Below are positions 1 to 8,762 of a stretch of DNA of 37,575 nt, in pieces (position 1 is the first letter of the stretch; each line of letters begins with the position of its first letter). The notes under the pieces are model-generated. The model saw only the letters and a program-made list of their open reading frames with translations. It was not told the origin of the DNA and did no database searches. Both the position numbers and the translations under genes were made by a program. This DNA is from Spirochaetaceae bacterium (lineage in GTDB: Bacteria > Spirochaetota > Spirochaetia > Treponematales > Breznakiellaceae), in the NCBI GenBank assembly GCA_031280035.1, contig JAITHJ010000037.1:1-37575 (forward strand). Direction: 5' to 3'.

Positions 1-174
1 GAAGGAAAACTCTCCGCAGATAAAGTTTCCGCGCAAAACGGCGAAGTTGGCGCATCCAATGTTGAGGCGGCGGCGGCTGAAGGCGAAGCAAAGGCCGCAG
101 ATTCCGGCGCATCGGCTCTGCGTACCAAAGCCGGCGCGGCGGACATTGCGACAAAAGGCCTTAACATGACCTAA
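1..174 (+). CDS. C-terminal tail of an alanine-rich heptad-repeat protein (5' partial)
   Basis: Reading from base 1, 57 codons stay open and end at TAA 172-174. The start lies outside the window. The encoded tail is almost identical to the last 57 residues of the protein at 3266-3658: the two 174-base stretches differ at about nine positions, mostly silent, with one clear residue change (Val versus Thr). The tail is built of seven-residue units rich in Ala, Glu and Lys and ends in GLNMT. This is the end of a paralogue of the 3266-3658 gene and implies that the cassette is repeated upstream. Function unknown. Confidence 0.75.
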   Translation, partial: EGKLSADKVSAQNGEVGASNVEAAAAEGEAKAADSGASALRTKAGAADIATKGLNMT

Positions 175-183
175 TAGAACGCT

Positions 184-1437
184 ATGGCAGATAAATTAGA
201 CTGGCTTAATCAGCATCTCGTCCTTATACGGTATATCACCGTTGAGGACGTTCAAGCTAAAGAAAACTATAAAATACCGCCTCCGCTTGCCGGTGACTTT
301 GAAGGAGTTTCCGGCGCGGAGGAAATAGTTTATAAGCTTGCGCGGGCGGAAAAGTTTAAAGAAGCGTGCGAGTTTTTGGCGTACATCGCTCACCGCCGCG
401 CCGGCGTATGGTGGGGATACCGCTGCGTGTTGTCTTTGCTTGAAGAGTTAAAGAAAAATCCTGTAACGGAACGCGATATAGCCGATATAGCGGCTGATTT
501 TGAGACAACAGTTCCTGACTGGGCAAAAGTTGAAATGCCTCCGCCAGTAGATACCTCGGAACTTGATGCGAAAATTGCCGAGTTGCAGGCAAAAAATAAA
601 GAGCTTGAAAAACAGCTTGATCCTGAAATATTTGGTCTTGTACAAGAAGCCGTAGAATTTGCATTTCAGGAATTTAAAAAAGTTCACGGCATTCATCCGG
701 TAGACCTCTTAAAAAAACTTGGTGAGAAAGTAAAACAAGAACAAATGGTTGTTGATCCAAAGTCTCCGGTCTTTACTGCGGAAGCTGAGTTAAAGGCAAA
801 ACTACAGGCGGTACAAAAAGAGACCGTGGATACCATAAAGTCTGTGCTTCCGCCAAAAGTTCCCGCGCATGAAAAAAAACTGCGGGACGATGCGCTTACA
901 GCGTCATACCGCTGGGTTGCCGCGCCGGATGCGGAAAACAGCCAAAAATGTCTGGACATTGGCAACGAATGCCCCGATACTCCTGCGGGATTGTTGTCGT
1001 TAAGCGCGTTTTGGGCGTATGGAAGCCTTATGCCAACAGGAGATCAGGCTGTGCCAACGCCTCCCGGACTGGCTGCAAACGGCTTGAATCAAGTGCTGCT
1101 TATGTGTTCGCTGCACAAAGGCGGAACGCGCAAGGTAAAAGAACGCTATGAAGAATACTTTAGACTGGGAATTCAGGTTCTTACCGGCGCGGATAACTGG
1201 GAAGGAACGCTTGCGGAAAAGAAAATGCCGCATGAGGAAATAGCGGCATCCGCCGGTATAGTGGGAAGCGCCGCCGCCGCTGATAAAGACGCCGCCGGAA
1301 AAGATCCCGCGTCTTCGGCGGCTGAAGACGCCCAAGAGCCAAAAGCCGAATCCGCCGCGCCGGAAAACAAAGACGCCGCGCCGGAGCCGGACAAAAAAAA
1401 CGCCTATAAGCGCTGGAAGCCGGACGGCGGTGTATAG
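184..1437 (+). CDS. DUF6931-like protein, type VI secretion associated (putative)
   Basis: A 417-residue soluble protein with no signal peptide. An N-terminal part (about 45-90) carries a pattern like FLAYIAHRRAGVWWGYRC, and a C-terminal part (about 230-335) carries TPAGLLSLSAFWAYGSLMP followed by a PTPPGL stretch. From memory these two blocks match the DUF6931 family, which occurs in type VI secretion loci and has no known enzymatic role. Between them lies a charged, coiled-coil-like insert (about 125-225). The last 60 residues are a low-complexity Ala/Glu/Asp/Pro/Lys tail. It starts 10 bases after the preceding stop and sits 35 bases ahead of the spike gene, so a shared transcript is likely. 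The family call rests on remembered motif patterns. Confidence 0.55.
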   Translation: MADKLDWLNQHLVLIRYITVEDVQAKENYKIPPPLAGDFEGVSGAEEIVYKLARAEKFKEACEFLAYIAHRRAGVWWGYRCVLSLLEELKKNPVTERDIADIAADFETTVPDWAKVEMPPPVDTSELDAKIAELQAKNKELEKQLDPEIFGLVQEAVEFAFQEFKKVHGIHPVDLLKKLGEKVKQEQMVVDPKSPVFTAEAELKAKLQAVQKETVDTIKSVLPPKVPAHEKKLRDDALTASYRWVAAPDAENSQKCLDIGNECPDTPAGLLSLSAFWAYGSLMPTGDQAVPTPPGLAANGLNQVLLMCSLHKGGTRKVKERYEEYFRLGIQVLTGADNWEGTLAEKKMPHEEIAASAGIVGSAAAADKDAAGKDPASSAAEDAQEPKAESAAPENKDAAPEPDKKNAYKRWKPDGGV

Positions 1438-1472
1438 CAGCTTGCTCAACTTAAAAGCAAAGAAGGAAATTT

Positions 1473-2744
1473 ATGGAAATAAAAACAGGTCATGTATGGA
1501 AGAAGGATGCGACAGCAGATGCCATTAAGAATGAAAAAGGGCAAATAGAGGTTGTAGCCGGTACGAAGCATCAGTTTTATGTGAAATTAAAAGGGATTGA
1601 TAAACCTGTATCAGTCAATATTATGATGCCTGTTGGAGGCCCAGAAACCGGTTTATTCCGCTTTCCGCGACTTGGAGAAAAGGTAGTAATTGCTTGCGGT
1701 GCATCGGAGGGTAACTATCTTTTGGGTTATGTGCCGGATGATGATAGTAATAAGGTTCTTGGAAGTAAAGCCGCTGATAAGGAAAAGCTTCAGGATAAAT
1801 TCGCTCTGTCTCTGCGCTATCAGCAGCCGAAAGGCAGTGACGGAACGTATTCAGAGATAAGCTTTTATCAGGAACCGCTGGAGTGCGAACGCACTAAAGA
1901 TACCAAAAAAGAAATCATTGGCGAAAAGCTTGATATAAAATCGAGCGGCGATATAAATATAAAATCTGCCTCCGCGCATCTTGTTAAAGCCGGCCGTATG
2001 GAATTACTGCTGAATTGTCCTGAAATTGACCATAAGACAGGTAAAGATGTTGTAACCGGCGAATTGCCGCTGGGGGACGTACCTGGTGATAACTCAGAAC
2101 TTGAAAAAGGCGACTTTCATCTTAGGGCAGGAAACCGGATTGTACTGAAAGCCGGCAGTGAAATTCAGCTTCAGGTTGGCAGAACGATACTTTCTATAAC
2201 AGACGGCGGTTGTAATATTATTACCAAAAAAGTCAATTCAAACTGGCCTAATACCTATGACACTCAGTTATCGCTCAAACCCCGCGGCGGAATCAGTATG
2301 TCGGGCGATAAAGTTGAAATTGAAGGCGCGCGGAAGGTGCTTTTGCAGGATAAAATGGGCGGCGGCATTGGAAGTTGTATCGGAGCTGTTTCAATAGACG
2401 GACGGCAAATTGATATTGCAAACATGGATAATGCGGAATGGAAAGTGGATATGGCGTTTTCTGATATTGAATTTCTTATGAATTCAGTTATTGCCGGATT
2501 GGGTCTTAATAATAATAAAACAGAATATAATGAAAAGGCAATAGAGATAATAGATTTGGCGAAAGACTTCACATTGAAACTTCAAGAGTTTATTAGATAT
2601 CATGTAGGCTGGAGAGCAAAACATGAAGAGCTAGACCCGCAGGGCCCAAGTACCACTAAGAGTTGGATGCCAAAAACACAGCAAGAACACAATCAGAAAA
2701 TCGAGGACGCGCTAAAGAAGAAAGAGGATAAAAAAATAATTTAG
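1473..2744 (+). CDS. gp5/VgrG-type spike protein with OB-fold, lacking the gp27-like hub
   Basis: A 423-residue protein. Residues about 24-92 resemble the OB-fold of phage gp5 and VgrG: a beta-rich stretch, then GLFRFPRLGEKVVIACG and NYLLGYVPDDD, matching the LPRVGxEVxVxF...PxVxGxxYN pattern of that family. Further on are short repeating beta elements (GDINIKSAS, HLRAGNRIVLKAGSEIQLQVG, GISMSGDKVEIEGA) like those that build the triple beta-helix needle. Classical VgrG proteins carry a gp27-like hub of about 350 residues before the OB-fold; here the OB-fold begins near residue 24, so the hub must be separate or absent. The C-terminal 100 residues are charged and helical and could be a cargo or adaptor region. 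The Shine-Dalgarno sequence GAAGGAAA precedes ATG 1473. Confidence 0.65.
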   Translation: MEIKTGHVWKKDATADAIKNEKGQIEVVAGTKHQFYVKLKGIDKPVSVNIMMPVGGPETGLFRFPRLGEKVVIACGASEGNYLLGYVPDDDSNKVLGSKAADKEKLQDKFALSLRYQQPKGSDGTYSEISFYQEPLECERTKDTKKEIIGEKLDIKSSGDINIKSASAHLVKAGRMELLLNCPEIDHKTGKDVVTGELPLGDVPGDNSELEKGDFHLRAGNRIVLKAGSEIQLQVGRTILSITDGGCNIITKKVNSNWPNTYDTQLSLKPRGGISMSGDKVEIEGARKVLLQDKMGGGIGSCIGAVSIDGRQIDIANMDNAEWKVDMAFSDIEFLMNSVIAGLGLNNNKTEYNEKAIEIIDLAKDFTLKLQEFIRYHVGWRAKHEELDPQGPSTTKSWMPKTQQEHNQKIEDALKKKEDKKII

Positions 2745-2765
2745 CAGTGATAGAAGGAGTTATTT

Positions 2766-3254
2766 ATGGGTTTAAATCCTAGTGGTAATAAGAAGGATGC
2801 ATATTTTCAATTTATTTCAACCGTAGATTTTATATTGGAGATGACTTCAAAAGTATATGATACTCTTGATTTAATTTTTGCTGAATGGTATGGAAAAGAG
2901 GCTGTAGGAGACGCCAAAGAAAAGCAAAAGCTGAAAGACTCGCTTAATTGGATCGCGTGCGTACTTGATAACGGCATATTACAGACTGCGTACACAATTT
3001 TGGCTTTTGGAGCCGCATCGCATGACGCTAAAATCAGTATGGATTTTTTTGGAAATATGACTTTAAGTAGTGAGGCGATAAAACTCGTTTTCAGTCAGAA
3101 TGCAACAGAGGTTGCTAGCGTTACTCCTGCACTACAACAGAGTGTTCATACGGCAGAAGGAGTTAGTCATGCAATACAAGGCGGTATCGACCTTCTGTCA
3201 ATAGCTAATAAGGCATTTGTCATTGCTAAGATGTATAAATCTGATGGAGAATAA
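2766..3254 (+). CDS. Hypothetical protein downstream of the spike (possible cargo or adaptor)
   Basis: A 162-residue protein I do not recognise. It is mostly alpha-helical, with acidic and aromatic N-terminal helices, two mildly hydrophobic stretches around residues 65-82 and 140-156, and no clear signal peptide. A strong GAAGGAG lies just before ATG 2766, and the gene follows the spike by 21 bases. Position directly behind a VgrG-like gene is where effectors or their adaptors are commonly encoded, which is the only basis for suggesting such a role. No catalytic motif is visible. Confidence 0.6.
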   Translation: MGLNPSGNKKDAYFQFISTVDFILEMTSKVYDTLDLIFAEWYGKEAVGDAKEKQKLKDSLNWIACVLDNGILQTAYTILAFGAASHDAKISMDFFGNMTLSSEAIKLVFSQNATEVASVTPALQQSVHTAEGVSHAIQGGIDLLSIANKAFVIAKMYKSDGE

Positions 3255-3265
3255 AGGATAAAATT

Positions 3266-3658
3266 ATGAAACTTGATGACGATATGAAAAACAAAATACT
3301 AAAATCTACAAAGCCTCTCATTGTATCCGCCGCCGCCGGCGCGTTGGTTGCAGGAGTAACCGCCGGCATTATGAGTCTTGTAGCTACAAACTATAAGTCA
3401 AGCACACTGACTGGAGACAAAGAAATACATCCTACATCCGATGAAACGGCAATCAGTAAATCTGAAGTCGCCGCATCGGAAAAAGAAGGAAAGCTCTCCG
3501 CAGATAAAGTTTCCGCGCAAAACGGCGAAGTTGGCGCGTCTAACACGGAAGCGGCGGCGGCTGAAGGCGAAGCAAAAGCCGCAGATTCCGGCGCATCGGC
3601 TCTGCGTACCAAAGCCGGCGCGGCGGACATTGCGACAAAAGGTCTTAACATGACCTAA
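3266..3658 (+). CDS. Small membrane-anchored protein with alanine-rich heptad-repeat tail
   Basis: A 130-residue protein. After a charged start, residues about 17-40 form a small-residue hydrophobic segment (IVSAAAGALVAGVTAGIMSL), resembling a glycine-zipper membrane helix. Residues 59-128 can be divided into ten consecutive seven-residue units: position 2 is mostly Glu or Lys, position 3 Val/Ala/Gly/Thr, position 5 Ala/Leu/Ile and position 6 mostly Ser or Ala. This suggests a tightly packed alanine-type coiled coil. The last 57 residues recur almost unchanged at 1-174. The gene follows its neighbour by 11 bases with AAAGGA ahead of ATG. No family recognised; it may be a structural or immunity component of the spike cassette. 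Confidence 0.65.
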   Translation: MKLDDDMKNKILKSTKPLIVSAAAGALVAGVTAGIMSLVATNYKSSTLTGDKEIHPTSDETAISKSEVAASEKEGKLSADKVSAQNGEVGASNTEAAAAEGEAKAADSGASALRTKAGAADIATKGLNMT

Positions 3659-3672
3659 TTAAGGAAGGCGAT

Positions 3673-4485
3673 ATGACAATTGAAGAACAAAAAGAAAAGG
3701 CTAAACGGCTTCGCGCCGATATTGTGCGCATGGTTTGTACGGCAAAATCAGGACATCCAGGCGGGTCGTTGTCGGTCGTGGAAATCCTTATGGCGCTTTA
3801 TTATAACGCCGCAAAAATCGACCCCAAAAACCCGCAATGGGAAGAACGGGACCGCATCGTTTTAAGCAAAGGACACGCCGCGCCGGCTATGTATGCGGTT
3901 TTGTCCGATTTAGGCTATTTTCCGCGCGAAGACCTTTGGGGATTAAGAAAAATTTCCTGCCATTTACAGGGTCATCCCGATAGAAAAAAGACCCCGGGAA
4001 TTGATGTGAGTACCGGTTCTCTGGGGCAGGGCGTTGCCGTTGCAGGCGGAATGGCGCTTGCCGCTAAAATAAAAAAACAGACGCACCGCGTTTTTGCTAT
4101 AGTCGGTGACGGCGAAATTCAGGAAGGCATTGTTTGGGAGGCCGCGATGAGCGCCGCTCATTACAAGCTTGATAATCTTACCGTACTGCTCGACCATAAC
4201 GGTTTACAGATTGACGGCGCAAATGACGACGTTATGAGTCTTGGAAATGTTGTTGATAAATACCGCGCTTTTGGTTTTGAGTGCATTTCTGTTGACGGCC
4301 ACGATATTGCCGCAATAATTCAGGCGATAAACGCTCCGGTCTCCAGTAAACCAAAATTTATTGAATGTAAAACGCATAAAGGTTACGGAATTTCGTTTAT
4401 GCAGGATAACTACGCATGGCACGGCAAAGCTCCAAGTCAGGAAGAATACGAGAAAGCGCTGGCCGAATTGGGGGTGCAAGAATGA
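3673..4485 (+). CDS. Transketolase, N-terminal (TPP-binding) subunit
   Basis: A 270-residue half transketolase, which transfers two-carbon units between sugar phosphates in the non-oxidative pentose phosphate pathway. It carries the thiamine diphosphate motif GDGEIQEG (from residue 145) ending at Asn176 in LLDHNGLQIDG, the phosphate-binding region SKGHAAPA, and SGHPGGSLS near residue 26. The length fits the split two-gene form of the enzyme; the pyrimidine-binding half is the next gene, whose ATG overlaps this stop (ATGA). AAGGAAGG precedes ATG 3673, which lies only 14 bases after the spike cassette. No promoter is evident in that gap, so transcription may read through from upstream. Confidence 0.93.
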   Translation: MTIEEQKEKAKRLRADIVRMVCTAKSGHPGGSLSVVEILMALYYNAAKIDPKNPQWEERDRIVLSKGHAAPAMYAVLSDLGYFPREDLWGLRKISCHLQGHPDRKKTPGIDVSTGSLGQGVAVAGGMALAAKIKKQTHRVFAIVGDGEIQEGIVWEAAMSAAHYKLDNLTVLLDHNGLQIDGANDDVMSLGNVVDKYRAFGFECISVDGHDIAAIIQAINAPVSSKPKFIECKTHKGYGISFMQDNYAWHGKAPSQEEYEKALAELGVQE

Positions 4486-5417
4486 GTGAAGCAAAATCGT
4501 TAAGAACAGCCTATGGAGAAGCTCTTGTAAAATTCGGCGGCGAAAATGAAAAAGTCGTGGTTTGTGACGCGGATCTTTCTCATGCAACCATGACGGGCAT
4601 TTTTAAAGCAAAGTTTCCAGAACGTTTTTTTAATTTTGGCATCGCTGAAACAAATATGGTCTGCGCCGCCGCCGGAATGGCTTACGAAGGCCTCATTCCG
4701 TTTGTCAGCACATTCGCGCTGTTCGGCGCAGGACGCGCTTATGAGCAGATTCGTAATTCGGTGGCCTATGTTGGCGCAAATGTGAAATTCGCGCTGACTC
4801 ATGCGGGATTGTCCGTTGGTGAAGACGGCGGCAGCCATCAATCTATTGAAGACATCGCCCTGATGCGCGTACTGCCCGGAATGACTGTCATCGTTCCATG
4901 CGACCCCATCGAGACCGAAAAGGCCGTCAGGGCTGCTATCGAGATAAACGGCCCTGTTTATCTGCGTATTGCGCGGCCTGTTTGCCAGTGCATTACGGCT
5001 GGAAACGATTCTTTTATTCCAGGTAAAGCAAATCAGCTTGCTCAAGGTAATGACATAGCGATTTTTGCAACGGGATTGATGGTGCCGGAGGCCCTTGAAG
5101 CGGTAAAAATTCTTGAAGGAAGCGGCATAAAAGCGTCGCTGATCAATTTTCATACAATTAAGCCGTTCGATAAAACTGCGGCAATAGAAGCGGCAAAGGC
5201 TACGGGCGCGGTTCTAACTGCGGAAGAACATTCTGTAATAGGCGGACTTGGTTCAGCAGCGGCGGAATCGCTTGCCGGTCTTGACGGCGTAAAGTTTGCC
5301 CGCATTGGCATTGAAGATAAGTTCGGGAAAAGCGGAACTCCGCCGGAACTGTTTGAAGAATACGGCCTGACTGCCGCTCATATCGCTGAAACGGCAAAAA
5401 AACTTCTTCAAAAATGA
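4482..5417 (+). CDS. Transketolase, C-terminal subunit
   Basis: A 311-residue second half of the split transketolase, carrying the pyrimidine-binding and C-terminal domains. Recognisable elements are the Glu-containing RFFNFGIAETNMVCAAAGMA motif, where the Glu activates thiamine diphosphate, and GLSVGEDGGSHQSIEDIALMR. An in-frame ATG at 4482 overlaps the preceding stop as ATGA and has GGGGTG a few bases upstream, so it is preferred over the longer open frame from 4416. Overlap implies translational coupling and a one-to-one complex with the N-terminal subunit. Confidence 0.93.
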   Translation: MSEAKSLRTAYGEALVKFGGENEKVVVCDADLSHATMTGIFKAKFPERFFNFGIAETNMVCAAAGMAYEGLIPFVSTFALFGAGRAYEQIRNSVAYVGANVKFALTHAGLSVGEDGGSHQSIEDIALMRVLPGMTVIVPCDPIETEKAVRAAIEINGPVYLRIARPVCQCITAGNDSFIPGKANQLAQGNDIAIFATGLMVPEALEAVKILEGSGIKASLINFHTIKPFDKTAAIEAAKATGAVLTAEEHSVIGGLGSAAAESLAGLDGVKFARIGIEDKFGKSGTPPELFEEYGLTAAHIAETAKKLLQK

Positions 5418-5469
5418 ACCGGCAAGTATGCTTGGGCAGTTTATTTTTACGTGAACAAAGGCTGCATTG

Positions 5470-6507
5470 ATGAAAAAAAAAGCCCTATGGCTTTTGCCGG
5501 TTCTGATAATCCTATGTCTTGTTGTTGTTTCCTGCGTAAAAAATAAAAACAGCGCGGCGGAAACACTGGAAACAGACTATCCGTTAGAGAGCGATATTGT
5601 TTCTCCAGATTATGGTTATATAATTCGTGATGCCAGCGGTCTTTACGATATTGTCAGTACCGAAAACGGCAAATCAACCGCCAAATGGAAGGCCGGTCTT
5701 GATTTGGGTGAACGTGTAAAAGTTCTTTCTGAAGGAATTACGGCCGTTACGGAAGAAGCGGAGTACTCTTTTATTGAAGTGGAACGCGAAGACACTCAAA
5801 AACAGCGCGGCTTTGTTATGGACTTCCGCATTGCTGTAGGCGCAAAACTTGCCGTTATCATAGAGCCTTCAACCTATCTGTATAAAGCGCCCAAATACAG
5901 CGCAGTATGGACGTACACGCTGACGCGCGGTTCGGTGGTTGCGTTCTGGCCTGATATTTATAACGGAGCTTTTATAAAAATCAAGGCTTTTTCTCTGTAC
6001 GATGGCAAAACGCCGGTATATTTTCCCTATACCTATCAGGCGGCAGTTCCTGAAGTCTTTATTCTTTGCGAAGCTGTTTCATTGCAGGATAATGATGTTC
6101 AGGCGGCGATATTGCTGACTCTTGCCCGAAACGAAAAGAATGAAGCGCAAAAAAACGCGCTGCTTAATTCTGCGCTTAAAGGCTTCAGTTCTTCTGTTTT
6201 TGTCGATGATATACGCGCGCTCTTAAATCTTGAAAACGATATTGTTTTTACCACAACTGAATTCAAAAATACCGGACGCGCGCATTCGGATGACGGAGGC
6301 AATATCAATGTACGCGATAAACCAGGAATATACGGCTCAAATGTCGTTTTTCAGCTCTCTCCCGGAACCGGACTTGTTACGCTTGAACGTACAAACGAAG
6401 AAGATGTTATCCACAGCGTAAAAAATTATTGGTGGAAAATACAATCCACAGAGACGGGACGAACCGGCTGGATTTTTGGCGGTTATTTGCTCTTAAACTC
6501 AGATTAG
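5470..6507 (+). CDS. SH3-domain lipoprotein
   Basis: A 345-residue predicted lipoprotein. A Lys-rich start and long hydrophobic segment end at a lipobox-like VVSC with the acceptor Cys at 22. The C-terminal 70 residues (276-345) form a bacterial SH3 domain: NINVRDKPGIYGSNVVFQL, then WWKIQ and GRTGWIFGGYL. Two earlier stretches (about 60-120 and 125-185) have similar beta-rich patterns and may be diverged SH3 repeats. Such domains often bind peptidoglycan or peptides; the ligand is unknown. A TTG one codon upstream is possible, but ATG 5470 is the natural start. It lies 52 bases after the transketolase genes. Confidence 0.75.
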   Translation: MKKKALWLLPVLIILCLVVVSCVKNKNSAAETLETDYPLESDIVSPDYGYIIRDASGLYDIVSTENGKSTAKWKAGLDLGERVKVLSEGITAVTEEAEYSFIEVEREDTQKQRGFVMDFRIAVGAKLAVIIEPSTYLYKAPKYSAVWTYTLTRGSVVAFWPDIYNGAFIKIKAFSLYDGKTPVYFPYTYQAAVPEVFILCEAVSLQDNDVQAAILLTLARNEKNEAQKNALLNSALKGFSSSVFVDDIRALLNLENDIVFTTTEFKNTGRAHSDDGGNINVRDKPGIYGSNVVFQLSPGTGLVTLERTNEEDVIHSVKNYWWKIQSTETGRTGWIFGGYLLLNSD

Positions 6508-6728
6508 AAAATCTCTTTCAAAATTCAGGCGCGGCGTTTCCACGCATCCTTGTGGCGAACCGTGCTTTAGATTTTGACCCGTTGTCCAAATTCGCCGTGT
6601 CGATCATATTTTGAGCATTGTTTTTGCCTTAGGCCGTGTTTTTTTGAAGTTATCAGCAGCAACCGCTTGAATTTTTTTGTCAAATATGTGAATATAACTA
6701 TTCGTATACAGATATTTTTGGAGGATTT

Positions 6729-6965
6729 ATGACTATTGCTGAAATGTTTGGACAGAGCGGAAGTCTGGCTCTGCTTGGTATGGGAGTCGTTTTTGGATTT
6801 CTGACGCTGCTGGTTGTGTGCGTAACTGTTGCTGGTAAGGTTATTCATGCTTTGGGTTTGGATAAAGATGTGGAGACGACACCTGCCGGTGTTGCGGCTC
6901 CCGGTTCAAATAATTCAGTTGTTGCGGCAATTACCGCCGCTGTAGAAACGTATCGTAAAGAATAA
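6729..6965 (+). CDS. oadG: Oxaloacetate decarboxylase gamma subunit
   Basis: A 78-residue single-span membrane protein. One transmembrane helix at residues 12-36 (LALLGMGVVFGFLTLLVVCVTVAG) is followed by a short linker and a polar tail. This is the usual plan of OadG, the small subunit that anchors the biotin-carrying alpha subunit to the membrane beta subunit of the sodium-pumping decarboxylase. The identification is firm because the alpha and beta genes follow immediately. GGAGG just before ATG 6729 is a strong ribosome site. The tail is short and the usual His-rich end is not obvious. Confidence 0.88.
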   Translation: MTIAEMFGQSGSLALLGMGVVFGFLTLLVVCVTVAGKVIHALGLDKDVETTPAGVAAPGSNNSVVAAITAAVETYRKE

Positions 6966-6996
6966 AATCAGTTAAGGAAAATGTAAGGACAATAAA

Positions 6997-8745
6997 ATGG
7001 CAAAAATAAAAATTACAGATCTTGTATTACGCGATGCTCATCAATCTTTGATAGCGACTCGCATGACAACTGCGGATATGCTTCCCTCATGCGCGAATCT
7101 TGATAAAATCGGTTTTTGGGCTCTTGAGGCATGGGGCGGCGCAACGTTTGATTCGTGTATCCGGTTTCTCAACGAAGATCCGTGGGAGAGACTGCGTAAA
7201 CTCAAGACCGCGCTCCCGTCTACACCGATTATGATGCTGCTTCGCGGGCAAAATTTGCTTGGTTACCGGCATTATGCCGACGATGTTGTTGATAAATTTG
7301 TTGACGCGGCGGCCAAAAACGGCGTTGGCGTATTCCGTATTTTTGATGCCTGTAATGATCCGCGTAATCTTCAACGCGCCGCCGGCGCGGCAAAAAAAAC
7401 CGGAAAGCATGTCCAGATGGCAATTTCTTACGCAACAACGCCGTATCATACAAAAGAAGTTTACGCCGATCTTGCGCAGAAATACGCTGAATTCGGAGCG
7501 GATTCAATCTGTATAAAAGATATGTCCGGCCTGTTGAAGCCTTATGAAACGTACGAACTTGTTAAGGCAATTAAGTCAAAAGTAAATATCCCGATAGAAA
7601 TTCACTCGCACGCGACAACAGGACTTTCTGTAGCGACGCTCGTTAAAGCCGCGGAAGCCGGCGCGGAAATTCTTGACACAACTATTTCATCAATGGCAAT
7701 GGGAACAAGCCATAGCCCAACCGAGACAGTAGTTGAGGCGTTTCGGGGCACTGAATACGATACTTCGCTTGATACGGTAAAACTTCTTGAAATCGCCGCG
7801 CATTTCCGCGATGTCCGTAAAAAATACGCCAAATTTGAATCGAGCTTTTTGGGCGCTGATACAAGAATACTGGTCTCTCAGGTACCGGGTGGAATGCTTT
7901 CAAACCTTGAAAGCCAGCTTAAAGAACAAGGCGCGTCTGACAAAATTGACGCCGTACTAAAGGAAATCGCCGTTGTTCAGAAAGACTGCGGTTATATCCC
8001 GCTTGTTACGCCAACAAGTCAAATAGTTGGTACTCAGGCTGTGTTTAATGTGTTGTTTGGACGGTATTCAAAAATTACGGCGGAGACCGCTGATCTTGTA
8101 ACAGGCCGTTACGGCGCTACTCCGGCGGAGGTCAATGCTGATTTACGGAAAAAGGCGCTGGAGCAAATGAAATACAGCGAGGCTCTAAGCTGCCGTCCGG
8201 CGGATAAAATTCCCAATGAATTTGATAAAATTACCGAAGAGGCAAAAAAGGCCGGCGCAAAAAATGATGAGGATACGCTTACCTACGCAATGTTCCCCAA
8301 AGTCGCGCCGGAGTTCTTCAAGAACCGCGATAAAGGGCCGTTGGACTCCGGTTCATTTGCAGTCAAACCTGCAGCCGGCGGAGCGGCTTCCGCAGCGGGC
8401 GGTCAGGCCGGAGCTTATGTCGTCAATGTAAATGGTTCAGATTACCATGTTTCCGTGCGGCCTGAAGGTACAATGGCAATTACGCCTGCAACGGGCGGAG
8501 CTTCCGCCGCGCCGCAGGCCGCCGCTTCGGCAGGCGAAAATGCCGTCTCCGCTCCTGTTGCCGGTACAATCTTGAAACTTGCTGTCTCTGAAGGAGCAAA
8601 GGTTGCTTCAGGCGATACAATCATCATTATAGAATCTATGAAAATGGAGCTTGAGATTAAGTCTACGGCTTCAGGAAACGTTCATTTTCTTGTTGCTCCG
8701 GGAACAGCGGTTTCCGCGCAGCAGCCTGTGGCGCAAATAGGTTAA
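6997..8745 (+). CDS. oadA: Oxaloacetate decarboxylase alpha subunit, biotin-carrying
   Basis: A 582-residue protein that transfers the carboxyl group of oxaloacetate to biotin. The N-terminal carboxyltransferase barrel has [14 protein letters not shown] (metal ligand Asp13), KDMSGLL with the presumed carbamylated Lys174, and EIHSHATTG with metal ligands His203 and His205. After the PYC/OadA conserved region, an Ala/Gly-rich linker (about 455-510) leads to a biotinyl domain with ESMKMELEI; biotin would be attached to Lys549. Domain order and length fit OadA, and the similar pyruvate carboxylase B subunit is disfavoured by the flanking oadG and oadB. It starts 31 bases after oadG with AAGGA upstream. 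Confidence 0.95.
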   Translation: MAKIKITDLVLRDAHQSLIATRMTTADMLPSCANLDKIGFWALEAWGGATFDSCIRFLNEDPWERLRKLKTALPSTPIMMLLRGQNLLGYRHYADDVVDKFVDAAAKNGVGVFRIFDACNDPRNLQRAAGAAKKTGKHVQMAISYATTPYHTKEVYADLAQKYAEFGADSICIKDMSGLLKPYETYELVKAIKSKVNIPIEIHSHATTGLSVATLVKAAEAGAEILDTTISSMAMGTSHSPTETVVEAFRGTEYDTSLDTVKLLEIAAHFRDVRKKYAKFESSFLGADTRILVSQVPGGMLSNLESQLKEQGASDKIDAVLKEIAVVQKDCGYIPLVTPTSQIVGTQAVFNVLFGRYSKITAETADLVTGRYGATPAEVNADLRKKALEQMKYSEALSCRPADKIPNEFDKITEEAKKAGAKNDEDTLTYAMFPKVAPEFFKNRDKGPLDSGSFAVKPAAGGAASAAGGQAGAYVVNVNGSDYHVSVRPEGTMAITPATGGASAAPQAAASAGENAVSAPVAGTILKLAVSEGAKVASGDTIIIIESMKMELEIKSTASGNVHFLVAPGTAVSAQQPVAQIG

Positions 8746-8762
8746 AAATTTTGGGAGAAAAA

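Noticed and set aside
1000-1449. Long open frame on the minus strand opposite the DUF6931-like gene
   Set aside because: It is Arg/Gly-rich, lacks a ribosome site and mirrors the Ala/Pro-rich tail of the plus-strand gene; it is a composition shadow.
4500-5153. A 217-codon minus-strand frame across the transketolase C-terminal gene
   Set aside because: It lies opposite a clear enzyme gene, has no recognisable motif and has His/Arg/Cys-rich composition typical of antisense shadows.
6508-6728. Promoter or terminator in the 220-base gap ahead of oadG
   Set aside because: TTGAAT (6667) with TATAAC (6693) has a 20-base spacer, and the only hairpin (CCAC/GTGG near 6540-6555) is short with no U-run. 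A promoter is expected here but I cannot place it.
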